Shown piece after piece: positions 35,501 through 45,561 of a stretch of 64,000 bases of DNA. The notes under the pieces are model-generated. The model made no database searches. It saw nothing but the letters and a program-made list of their open reading frames with translations, and was not told where the DNA came from. The DNA comes from Parus major. Taxonomy: Eukaryota > Chordata > Aves > Passeriformes > Paridae. Both the position numbers and the translations under genes were made by a program. Each line of letters starts with the position of its first letter. Positions within the stretch are counted from its first letter, which is position 1. The stretch is taken from assembly GCF_001522545.3 (NCBI RefSeq), contig NC_031769.1:10036929-10100928 (forward strand), read 5' to 3'.

Positions 35501-38500
35501 GTCGCAAGTTTTGTTCAGTGCGGAATGTTTCATGTAATGGGTCCCCTCTGTAGCATTTGGCAATCAATCCTTCATAATTTGAAGTTCCCTTTCCTCACTG
35601 AACTGCTCTCCTCCCGGTGGAGCTGGTTTGCATGTTGATTTGGAATAGAATGAAAACTCAGTGAACTACAAAAGCCTGTTGCAGAGATTTTTGGCGGTGT
35701 ATGACCAATGTTCTCTTTATTCCCGGCCCATTATTTTCTTCAGCATCTGCTCAGCTGATTAGTTTTAATGAGCAGTAGCTCCACTGGTGCATGAGGGAAT
35801 TCACAGCTCAGTAGGTAGGGGAAAAGAAAATGAGCAGTGGAAAATGGCTGTGTGCAGGTAGCTGTCCCCAGAACAGGCACATCAAGCATGTGACAGGAGG
35901 AAACATCCTGCTTGTACACTGCAACCACTGAGAAACTCCTCTTTACTGGGTAGTGACTGCCACTGGAAGAGGCTCTTTGAGATCCAAAACCACAGAGAGC
36001 TATTACAGATAAACAGGGAAAAGCAAAGTTATATCTTGGAGCTGTTGTGTCTCCAGGTGCATGTAAACCACAAGAGGCTATTTCCCTAAAAATTGCCATG
36101 CCATGTTATGCATAATCAGAGAAGGAAGCCTCCATGTCTGGATTTTGTATTTTTGCATTTTTCCACTGGTTTGCCTGTTTGCCCTTGGTTTTTCCACAGG
36201 AAAAGCTTTCCCTCCTGCCCTGTGCCTGCTGAGCAGGGAGTGCAATGAACAGAAACCAAACTGCAGCAGTGGGAGAACCAGCCCTGCAAACACTGCTTGC
36301 AGGCTAAGCCTCCTGCTCCAGCTCCAGTGTTTGCTCCCATTTCCATGCCTGGAACACGCAAAAACTCCCAGATGTTGGGTTCCTGGTGGTGGCCAGAGAA
36401 CACCCTTCCGTGGGTCTGTGTGGTGGCTGCACTTCTGAGGAACAGAAATGCCAAGGTAAAACAAGTCAAGCAGAAGCAAAGCTTCTGGTGTGGTGTCCAT
36501 GGTTCCCTGGAGCAATCTTCCTCTCTCCATCACTGCAGAAGTCATTTCAGCAGAAGTCTGAAGATGCCAAAGGCTGCTGAAAAACACAGTTGTGGGAATG
36601 GAAATAGTCAGGTGGGAATTGTTTATTTTCTGTAGCCAGACAGAACCAGTGATACAGGCCCTGCTAGCAGAACCACATTAGCAAAAAGACATGAAAGTGA
36701 TTTTTTTTTTATCTCTTTTGGCTTTTCAAACTGAGAGTTACTCAGCAATCCCCACTTTCATCTCCCTGCAGAACCCTGCACTCCTATCACACCGTGACCG
36801 TGTGTTTTTGGGTAAGTACCCCCAGAAATGAGTGAGACAGGGGAGTGAGACTGACAAACATGCCAGACACAGGCCAGGCTGCTGGGTGTCATAGCCCTCA
36901 GCAGCAGCGTGGTGCCTCTGCCACAATGCAGGGATGCTGCACAAGCCCCCACAGGACCAATCTGAGAGTTGGGGCTTGCAGGGAGGGCTGTGGTTCTGCA
37001 GGAGGGGAGAGCAGCTGTGCTGAGCACCAGCATCACCTTTGCTTATCTCCTCCATGTAGGAGACACTGCAATCAGACCTTGGGATGTCCTTCCCCTCCCC
37101 TGAGCTCCAGACCTCCCTCAGCTTTGTCTCCCTCCCTGTGGAGAAGAAGAGGAAATGAGCTGGCTGTGCTGCTGGGTTGTGCAAGAGGCTGGGGCTGTCT
37201 GACTGAGCCTGGACATGCCCTGCTGGGCAGCAGGACCAGCTTTGACATTCTCCCTGCATCTACCCCAGGTGCTGCAGGAAACAAACCCTTCCTGCTTTCC
37301 CTTCCTGTGCACATCTCTCCTCTCTAGACTGGTGAGGCATTATGCAATATCATGTCATATTTGTCATATTAGCAAGGTATAGTTGATAAAATAAAGGTGT
37401 ATTTTATTATCCTGACCTGGCAGAAGAGCCATTCTCTAATGCACACATTGCCAAGACTCTTGGAGGAGTAGGCTCCACCACTGGAATGCCTCTCACCATC
37501 GGTCTACTGCTGCCTGAAAAAATGCCAAGAGAAAAGATCTACCGTATGTATGGTCAGACTGCACTGCACAGAGCCCATATGGAGTCTATCTTTAGGCTTT
37601 AAAAAGAAGAAACAGTGGTGGTTGCTCAGAGATACAGATTTTCCTCCCCTTTCCATCCTGTACAGAAAGAGCTCCCAACATAAGGGTGCTGAAGCACTCA
37701 GAGCAGAGAAGCCCTTTTGGGCCACCAGCACCCCCTTGCTCTGCCAACAGCCCCCTAGGCCTCTAAAACCATGAAGGTGATAAACACCTGGAAAAGTTCC
37801 TTAGCATTCCCAGAGGCCTGTGTGACTGAGCTGTCAACTGAGGCAGGGTCAGGCTGTGTTGGGCTGCTGAGATCTACCTCCCCTCTCTGCAGAATGCCCC
37901 CTCTGGGACTGCTCATGGCATGGATCACAGCTCATCCCAAACTCTCACCCATTCATTTAAATTCAGCACTTTCTCACTTGAATATTTTCAGCAGAGGCTT
38001 TAACAGGCAGGCTTTGGGGCAGAGTGGGCAAGGGGAGCAGTGGCAAGTACCACTCTGTGACCATCTGCTGCCACGGTGTGTGAGAGATGGAGGGATGGGT
38101 TGGGAATCTCCTGTGCCCTGGGCAGCTGCTGCTAAGACAACAGCCACTCTGTGCCCCCAGCTGCCATTGTGAATTATGCTGGAAGTGCTCCCCTCAATTC
38201 CTAAAATGTGGTCAGAGCAACAGAGCTGTGGTATCACACCCTGCAAGAGAGTAGCTCACAGAAATCCTCTTTGCTTCCTTTTATCCCCTTTCCTCATCAC
38301 ACGTACACTACTCATCCAGGTTGCATTTCTGTAGCTATCTTGAGTGCACATCTTTACTACAAATCACAATGATGTCTTTTGTGTGCTAGAGATGCCACAG
38401 CTGCAGGACAGAGCCCTAGGCTAACACACGGGGCTGGAGAAAGCCTTGCTTATCCAGGACTATGCTCATCCATGGGCCCTGGAAAACACTTGTACTGTAC

Positions 38501-40429
38501 TACAAAACAATTTGGGGAATTACCAGTTCCATAGGCAGTACAAACCAAGGCATCTAATGACCTGTGCCATCCTCCTTCCTGTGCCATTCCACCTTATTAG
38601 GAGTCCCCTCAGGTGAGGGTGAAGGAATTAAGCCTCTGCCCTAAAGATCTTCCAGCTGAAGGAAAAGGATATTCAAATCTTCAAATGTTCAAATTTTCTG
38701 TTAATTAAAGTATTTTATGGAACACTCTATGACCAGCCAAGCCATGGTTTATTCTGGCAAGCAGTAAGAGGACCTGATGGTGTTTGGACTCCAGAAATTT
38801 TAGGAAGGATGGGCACCTCTCCCACAGGGTGATCTCATGAGACAGACATGCTGGTAGTTGTTCCCCTGCATGGATTTTGAAGTACTTGGTACTTTTTATT
38901 CTATACAGAAATAGTATCAGAAGTAAATCTGAAGTTTCCTACCCATGAGAGCCTTAGACACACTCATTAAGGCACAGAGCAGAGTGCTCAGCAGCTGTTT
39001 AAGGCCAACAGCACTGAACACAAACATCTTTTGCCTGAAACTGGTTGGTTCCACTGGGGAAGCACTAAGTCTCATTCCCTCTGAGTAGGGATCGTTTCTG
39101 ATCCCACATCTTGGTGTTTATGGACATATATTCCTGACATCTTCCAAATGTTATCCTGGGTAAAACACTCAATGATTTGTTCAACTTTCTGAAAGTTTGC
39201 CGACATTACACAGAAACAGCAGCTTGGATGCTCCTTGCACATGTTTTGCTCTGGTTTGTTCAATTGCTCTTCATTCACAGTTTATGACAAACACTTTTGG
39301 GTTTACATATTATTTGGGAAGTAAACCTAACTGTCATCAAAGTGTGTTACTTGTTGAAGAACCCTTACAAACCCATTTCAGCCAGGGATAACTTGTTCAC
39401 CCAAAAACCTGTGTATGAGTGTGTATCATCTGTTTAGCAGTTTCTGAGGTTTGTTTTCAGAAAGACAATAGTCCTTGAGTTAACCAAAGTCCAATTCAGC
39501 CATCAGGCCTCACTGCACAAGTGTCAGCTGTCCAAACATAAAGAGTTCAGATCTAGCAGACACCTGCTCCTTGGTGCTGTCCTTCCATTCATCTCCCCTA
39601 GGGCCAGGAGAAGGAGCTGGACTCTGCAGAGGCTCCTGAGGCTCAGGAGTGTGGGCCTGTACACGCCAGGAATGAAGAACCATGCATTAGACTACAAACA
39701 AAACCGAGCTGCTAAATTAACTCCAGGATGCAAATATCAGCATCCTGGCCTTGCAGTAGAGTGCAGGAAATGTTTGATGTTGTGCTGGGTCTGCTCAGAG
39801 CAGAGCTGGGACCCAGGACATCACTCCTTCCCAGGTGCTGCTGCAGCATGAGGTGAGGCAATGCTGGCTTTGGTCCCAGCTTCCCTCAGCATTCAGAGCT
39901 CCTGTGGTAGGATGGTCAGGAGAGTTGTTCTCTCCACTCAGGGAGTGCTGACTTGTTGAACCAAAATTTTGCTTGAAAAACCAGAGCTTTTCTTGAAAAA
40001 GTGTGCAGAAGAGATGAAAATGAAAAGACAATAAAACCCAGTGTCAGCTCTTCCACAAATGAAGTGTCCTGACCAGTGGAGTATCCACAAGCTCTTTTGG
40101 CATCCTTTTTACTGCCAGCATATGAGAGATTCATTTTCCTGGGTAGAAAACAAAATAAAAGTCTTAGTCTCAGAAAGTGTGGCAGACTGTGAAAACCCTT
40201 TTCAGTGCAGTTTCATTTGAATGTAAGAAGTTTAGTTTCCCTCCATTACCCACAAATATCAGATAATTTCATCCTAGTAAGGGATATGCTGAGGAGATGA
40301 ACTGAATGAAAAATAAAAGGGAAGAATATTTTTAGTCTTATTTGTCAATTAAATGACTACTTATGTCATGCGTGGTAATTACAAACCTTGCAAAAATCGG
40401 GCTCAGAATAAAATGAATTGGCTCAACAG
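26520..40429. other. No gene or transposon recognised over about 14 kb
   Basis: Open frames up to 173 codons occur in the GC-richer 36.0-37.4 kb part, but they overlap on both strands and look like chance. Purine-rich low-complexity sequence lies at 33.15-33.27 kb. The block 35.0-35.7 kb has more CpG than its surroundings and is non-repetitive. Sequence just before the CpG island (40.3-40.4 kb) is AT-rich with homeodomain-like TAATTA cores. Confidence 0.45.
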
Positions 40430-41120
40430 GAATTGCTGCCGGCTGCCATCTGCCCCTCGCCCTTCAGCCATCAAACAGCAGCAGTGGGGGTGCAGCAGGG
40501 GCTGGTCCGGTTGGGTTTTCCTCATCCCGGAGCAAATCCAGCGTTAAACCCACCAAGCTTTTCCCTCGGGGACTCCTCGGCCAGGGCCAGGAGCAAGCAT
40601 CCCTCGGGGCCGGCCCACGCCGTGCTCCGGCTCTCCTGCTCCTTTCTCCTCCCGGCAGAGGCGGGCTGGGGGCCGGGGATCCCTGCGGGGTGTGATCCTC
40701 CGTGCCACAGCCCTGGTGCCTCCCAGACAGCGCTTCCCTGGCCGAGAGAAGAAACGTGAGATGAGGCATCCCTCTGTGCGCCCCGCCAAAGTGCCCCTTT
40801 CTTCGGCGGCTTTAATGAGAAATCCTCCCAGCCTGTTAAGAGCTGCTATTTCCCGGCTTATAATGTGGCTCCATCACCACCCCCAGGCAAATCGCACCCT
40901 GCACCTCCCGCTTTCCTGCTGGGGAGCCGCGGAACACCCTCCCACAGCACGGTGGGACGAGGCTTTGGGAGGAGAGGGATGCTGGGGGCGGGCAGGAGCC
41001 CAGCCAGGAGGGAAGAAGCAAGCTCTGAATCGCACCAAGTCATTTCCCAAACTGCAGGACTGGCCGGAGCAGACGGGGGTGCGGCTTCGGGAGCACGCCG
41101 GGCTCGCCTTGTGCTACCTC
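40430..41120. promoter_or_regulatory. CpG island, candidate promoter
   Basis: About 40 CpG dinucleotides fall in roughly 690 bases, with clearly raised G+C, in a window where CpG is otherwise scarce. It contains repeated CCGG and GCGG blocks, no interspersed repeat, and open frames on both strands of the kind expected by chance in GC-rich DNA. Islands of this size usually mark promoters. The candidate membrane-protein gene starts about 400 bases to the right in the same direction. A minus-strand transcript, for example a non-coding RNA or a distant 5' exon of the next gene leftward (DIP2C in mammals), is an alternative; I could not find the DIP2C N-terminal coding sequence here. Confidence 0.6.
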
Positions 41121-41508
41121 TGAAATGCAATTTCACTATTAACAAGTACAAGAAGTATTAAACTTTAATAGCGCTAAAGAGGCTGGGGCATGGAACTCTT
41201 GATGAGCGCTCGTAATGGGCAAAGAGAAAAGCCTTTCAAGCCAGATTTATTTCTGCACCCTTGGATAGCTGCTGAGACAGGTCAGGGATGCACGGCTCCA
41301 CCGCCCTTCCTTCTGCCCTCTAGTGCCGGAGAGAAAAATTAAATGTAAGGAAAGCAGCCTGCAATTTCCTTCTTGAAATATACAGGATAAATTGACAAAT
41401 AGGAGGGAGAAAATCCTATTTGTATGCTTTGATACCGGTTTAGGTATGCATGCCAGGAGAAGTGATACCACAAGAGCCACTCTCAGCAGGGTTTCTGGTG
41501 CCTTTTAG

Positions 41509-41623
41509 GAGCCAGACGTGACACTGCAGAGGGCGAGCTGGGGACAGCTGGGGACAGCACACATGGCATTGCTTCTGCTGCTGACCGGGACCCAGGCGTG
41601 CCAAAAGCAGTGGAGACTCACAG
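41509..41623 (+). CDS. Candidate exon 1: unrecognised small membrane protein, N-terminus
   Basis: This is an exon-like segment with a TTTTAG acceptor on the left and a strong CAG/GTAAGG donor on the right. An ATG at 41563 opens MALLLLLTGTQA, a short hydrophobic run like a signal peptide, then CQKQWRLT, and leaves one base (G) at the donor. The frame is also open from the acceptor to that ATG, so translation could start in an earlier exon, for instance inside the CpG island just upstream. The Kozak context is middling (C at -3, G at +4). A ten-base unit GCTGGGGACA is duplicated just before the ATG. I do not recognise the product. It is proposed only because the phase joins correctly to three further exon-like segments, the last of which carries a clear membrane span. 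Confidence 0.32.
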
Positions 41624-42560
41624 GTAAGGCAGGAGCTCATGGCTCAGGGTGGGACAGGTGTATATCCACCAAAGACCTGTCTGCTCCAGTCTCGCTGCTT
41701 CCTTGAGATTAAAACCTGACAAAGCTTTGAGACAAAATGTTTACACTGGGGAAGTGCCTGCTGTTTAACAGTTTGAACCTCATTTAATTCACACTTGCTC
41801 TTAATCTCTGCCTCTGAACACCACCTCATCAGGCTGAGTCAGACTGTTACCCTGACAGATCTCCCAAAAATGTGGTGGGAAAGGTGGCTGAGCTGGGGAG
41901 CACTCCCAGTGCCAGTGTTCACTTCTGTGTGCACCTGCACTTGACAGCATTTTGCTTAACAACGTGTAAGGGAAAAGCCATGCTGCCATAATTTCAACAG
42001 CTCCTGTAAAACAGGGGAGCTGTCACCTGGTTTTAGCTGCCAGCAGTAGGGGAGAGCTCCAGGGCATCCCAGGTGCAAACAGGAGTAGGAGATGATGTGG
42101 AAGGGAGATGAAGGACTTGCCCAGTCTCAACAGGGCTGACTGGTGCAGCCTAGGACGATGCTGAGATCCCGGTAAGCCGGTGTGCAGGGCTGGCAATCAG
42201 CTCCCCGAGGTGATCAGTGCCAAGCCAGCCTAATGAGGACTTACAGGGCTGAGCAGCTTGGTCACCAAATGGGCAAGAGGAGGACATGTCCCACAGTGTC
42301 CCACAGGAGAACAGGCAGAGCTCTCTGAGCCACTGAGCAGTGTCACACTGGCCTCACCTCCCATCAGACTGCAGTTTAAAAGGTCTAATGTCCTTCCTTC
42401 AGGCAACACACTGGCTGGGGGTTCCTGACCAACTGCTCATCCCTCCAGAAACACATTGCTTTGGGTTCCCTTGGAGTTGCCATGGGCACCAACAACATCT
42501 TGAAAATTCTGTGTTACCCACAGTTTTCCCTCCCCCTCCCCCTTTTCCTCCTCTGCACAG

Positions 42561-42594
42561 TCACAGAGGAAGCAATTAAGAAAAGTGATCAGAA
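42561..42594 (+). CDS. Candidate exon 2: unrecognised small membrane protein
   Basis: This is a micro-exon of 34 nt flanked by a textbook acceptor (a long C/T tract ending CTGCACAG) and a consensus GTAAGT donor. With the G carried from exon 1 it reads V-TEEAIKKSDQ and leaves AA to be completed by the next exon. Both splice sites are among the best in the window, but an exon this short has little coding signal of its own. The residues would lie in the extracellular stem. It may be a chance pairing of good splice motifs. Confidence 0.28.
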
Positions 42595-42763
42595 GTAAGT
42601 CTTCCCTCTTGTCTTTTCTGCCTGACAAAACAAAGAGTTTTAAGCCACATCCTCCCTTTGAGAAAGCAAGTTGTGATTATGTACATTTTGCCTAACTACT
42701 CAATTTCAATTTCAAAATGCTTATTCTTGTTTCTGATCTATTTCTCTTGTGCCTCCAAATCAG

Positions 42764-42827
42764 GATGTTTCAAAACTTTGACATAAATTTTTCAGTGTGT
42801 TACCCTCTCAACTCCAAGCACTGCAAG
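42764..42827 (+). CDS. Candidate exon 3: unrecognised small membrane protein, Cys-containing stem
   Basis: This segment of 64 nt follows an acceptor ending CCAAATCAG and ends at a moderate AAG/GTGATG donor. The AA carried from exon 2 plus its first G makes Lys. It then reads 21 residues, MFQNFDINFSVCYPLNSKHCK, and ends in phase 0, exactly what exon 4 needs. It holds two cysteines eight residues apart and an N-glycosylation sequon (NFS). The frame stays open for another 18 codons beyond the donor. I know of no family with this pattern. The donor is the weakest link in the model, and additional exons could lie in the 2.4 kb gap that follows. Confidence 0.25.
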
Positions 42828-44582
42828 GTGATGAGCTGTTCAGTGTCACAAAGAAAGAACTGGTTTGAATTTCTGCTTCTCTGAGTCTGTTTATCTGCTC
42901 AGTTAGTTCCTCATATCTGTCTATAAACAGGATTCCTGCTCACACAGGGCACAAGCAGTGCAAGGTGCCAGGAAACATCTCCAGGAAGGCCACTGCTGTT
43001 TTAGGGTACCCTGCCAAAAACAGGATCCAGGGGGATCTGCAGCTGAGGGGATGCAGGGGAGGACAGTAGTGCAGCTTTAGATAATGCAGAGAGTGGACTA
43101 TGATGTTGCTACTGGAGAAAAGACAGCAGGGCAAACCCCACACCTTAATCAGGGTTTGCTGTGGTCTTTCCTACAAAATCAAAATCAGAGCATCAAGAGG
43201 ACATTAGTTTTCTTTCCTGTTTCTTCTGCTCCCTACTGTTCTCAGGAACTTAAAACCTGACATAGGCTCTGTAGGAAGAAACTATGGAAAATGGAAACTT
43301 CTTATGGCAGCTGCTGCTGCAGGCTGGTAAAGGAGGGCATTTCAGGGCCTTCCTATGCCCCCCACAAAGTCTGCTGTAAGCATGGTGCATGCTCACTGCT
43401 CCCTTTTCCAGCTAGTTGTGGGAAGCTCCAGCCTTCTTTTACAGTTTCAGGTTGTGAAAATCATCATAATTCCACAGTAAATGCCAGGACCTAAACTCAC
43501 TTGAAAACACAGAACAAGCAAGGTACAGGGGGTGTTCTCTGAAGGTAGTGACAAAGGGGTTAAAAAACTTGCAGAAGACACAGAAAAGGCATCTTGTACA
43601 GGCGAACTTGGATGAAAAAGCTGAGGGAGAGCATCTCTGAGGTTATTTTTGCCTGTCAGAGGTTGAAACTTAGCTTCAGTCACTCCTGTGATGCAGTAAC
43701 ACCTTATATGCTTATCCTACCCATTATCTTTATATCTCAATAAACAGGGTAGGATGGCAGAAAATGAGCTTTCCAACATAATTTTCCTCTCTTTATGGAA
43801 ACAGTTCTCCATGTGATTGGATAACTCCCAGGTCCTATAAAGAGCAATACAGGTCCACACACTCACACCTGCACAAGAACATTTCAGATGTGGTTCAGGC
43901 TGCTGCTTTCAACAGGAACAGTCACAGGAACACACTGGAGGATGCTGAGGGATAAGTTAGTGCTCTGTTCCTTCCCCATGAGATGCAGTTCCAGCTCCAC
44001 CAGTGCTGTGCTGGGTCCACAGGCAGGACAGCTGCCTGCACTGACCCCAGCCCTGCTCTGCCAGCCCCCATCCAGCACTAGCCTGCCTGGCCAAAGGAGT
44101 GCCACAGCAGCCTGAGACTGATGCTCTTCTCCTCACCAAGCTGCTATATTCTAAAGCCATCTCGGCCTGAAATGGTGCTAGAGTCTCTGACTTGCTACCA
44201 GTTAAAGCCTTTTTTATTTTATTTAAGAAACAATCCAATCCTCTTCTGGTTAATGTCTCTGAGCAGCTCAGGAGGGCAGTGACGGAAGCCACAAGCTTTG
44301 CCTTCATGTCACACAGGCAATTAAAAGAGAGAAGCTCCTTTCTCCCTCACCTACCTCTCAATCTCCCTCAGCCCAGAGATAATGTGCCACTTTATTGTGC
44401 TTTAGTAAGACGAGGCATCCATCTCTCCTGACACTGCTCAGTAAGGGGAGGACCCAGGGGCTTCGTGGGGAGGAAGACAGCACTTGTTGAAAGCAGTGCA
44501 TGGCTGTGTCTCAGGCCATGTGGCCAGCAGGAGCTGGGGGAGGGATGAAGGAGCAGGACTACATGACCACACATTGGCTGGG

Positions 44583-44940
44583 AACATCACATCAGGGACC
44601 TCTTAAGGTCACCCAGTCCACCCCCTGTTCAAGCAGGGTCAGCCAGAGCAGATTCTCATTGCTGTGTATTATTGGGTTTGAGTGTGTCCAAGGATGGAGC
44701 CTCCACGACACCTGGGGAGCCTGATCCAGTGCTTGACCTTCCTCACCATAAACCAGCTTTTTCTTATGTTTAATGTGCTTTCCTGTGCTTTGATTTGAGT
44801 CCATTGACTTTCTTCCATTCTCTGGATACCCTGAGGAGATCCTGGCTCTGTCCTCTCTCATTACTGCCCACAGCACGTATTTTACACACACAGAAGATCC
44901 CTCTGCAGTTTCTCCAGGCTGGGGAGTCACAGCTCAGGAC
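44583..44940 (-). mobile_element. CR1 LINE 3' fragment, minus strand
   Basis: In plus orientation it matches the reverse complement of a CR1 3' end: GGGACCTCTTAAGGTCACCC, TGTTCAAGCAGGGTCAGCCA, CCAAGGATGGAGCCTCCACG and TTTCTCCAGGCTGGGGAGTC. It lies about 320 bases left of the candidate membrane-span exon. Confidence 0.85.
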
Positions 44941-45261
44941 TGGAGAAATGATGCAGCAGGAACAATGGAGTGATGGATAAAGAGCCTGTGACAGCTCCTC
45001 GGGCAGGGTGGTGAGGACCTCATCAAGAGCAGGCTCATAAGCACTGCTGGTCTCACTGGTGGCACAAACATCACAGCCCAAACTCAGCCTCTTCCCAGCC
45101 CAGCCCAGTCTGCTCCAATGGGTGCCCATAGGCACCAGGGATGGTGATGGGTGAGTCAGGTGGGTGATGCACTGAGCTTGCGTATGAAATGCAAGGAAAG
45201 GAAAGGAGATGGTGGTGGATGTGCTTTTCCTACACCAATGGCACTTGTGTTTTTCTTTCAG

Positions 45262-45561
45262 CAACAGAGTCCTCCAGGGTTTTATTTTACCTTTTGTTCT
45301 CTTTTACTTTTCATGTTTGTGATTGCAGTAACCATTGTTGCTATGTGTAAATATGTCACCTGTCAAAGCGTTGCTTCTCCAGATAAGCCTTCCTGTCCCA
45401 AGCTGAGTGTGCCAGATGTGCCTAAGCCCCATGTCATGTCCTCTGCTGCTACAGCTCCTGGTGAGGTGTTTGAGTGCACTGCCAGCCAGAGCTGCACCAC
45501 GGAAGTGGGCTGCCACGGCCTGTTTGCTCACAGCATGAGTGGTGACTCTGCAGGCTCCTGA
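45262..45561 (+). CDS. Candidate exon 4: transmembrane segment and cytoplasmic tail, stop codon
   Basis: After a strong acceptor (TTTTTCTTTCAG) the frame is open for 99 codons to TGA. Residues 1-6 are polar (QQSPPG). Residues 7-28 form an uninterrupted hydrophobic helix (start FYFTFCSLLLF, end VAM), then CKY, as expected for a type I membrane anchor followed by a juxtamembrane lysine. The tail of about 70 residues is rich in Ser, Pro and Cys, with no ITAM, ITIM or other signalling motif that I can see. Joined to exons 1-3 the model encodes about 152 residues with an N-terminal hydrophobic segment and one membrane span. I cannot name it. The span and acceptor make this the best supported of the four exons; a chance open frame remains possible. 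Confidence 0.38.
   Translation, partial: QQSPPGFYFTFCSLLLFMFVIAVTIVAMCKYVTCQSVASPDKPSCPKLSVPDVPKPHVMSSAATAPGEVFECTASQSCTTEVGCHGLFAHSMSGDSAGS

Noticed and set aside
35090..35563. 157-codon minus-strand open frame
   Set aside because: No family resemblance, and a plus-strand frame overlaps part of it. Kept only as a CpG-enriched block of possible regulatory interest.
36078..37327. Overlapping open frames of 111-173 codons on both strands
   Set aside because: Both strands are open at once in a GC-richer stretch, a sign of low stop-codon density and not of coding. None has a recognisable motif or consistent splice partners.
40430..41120. First coding exon of DIP2C on the minus strand
   Set aside because: The expected N-terminal coding sequence is not present in any minus-strand frame of the island.
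43291..43494. Cys-rich plus-strand frame as an extra exon of the candidate membrane protein
   Set aside because: It ends in a stop and would break the otherwise phase-consistent join from exon 3 to exon 4. The acceptor-like CTTTTCCAG inside it has no matching donor.
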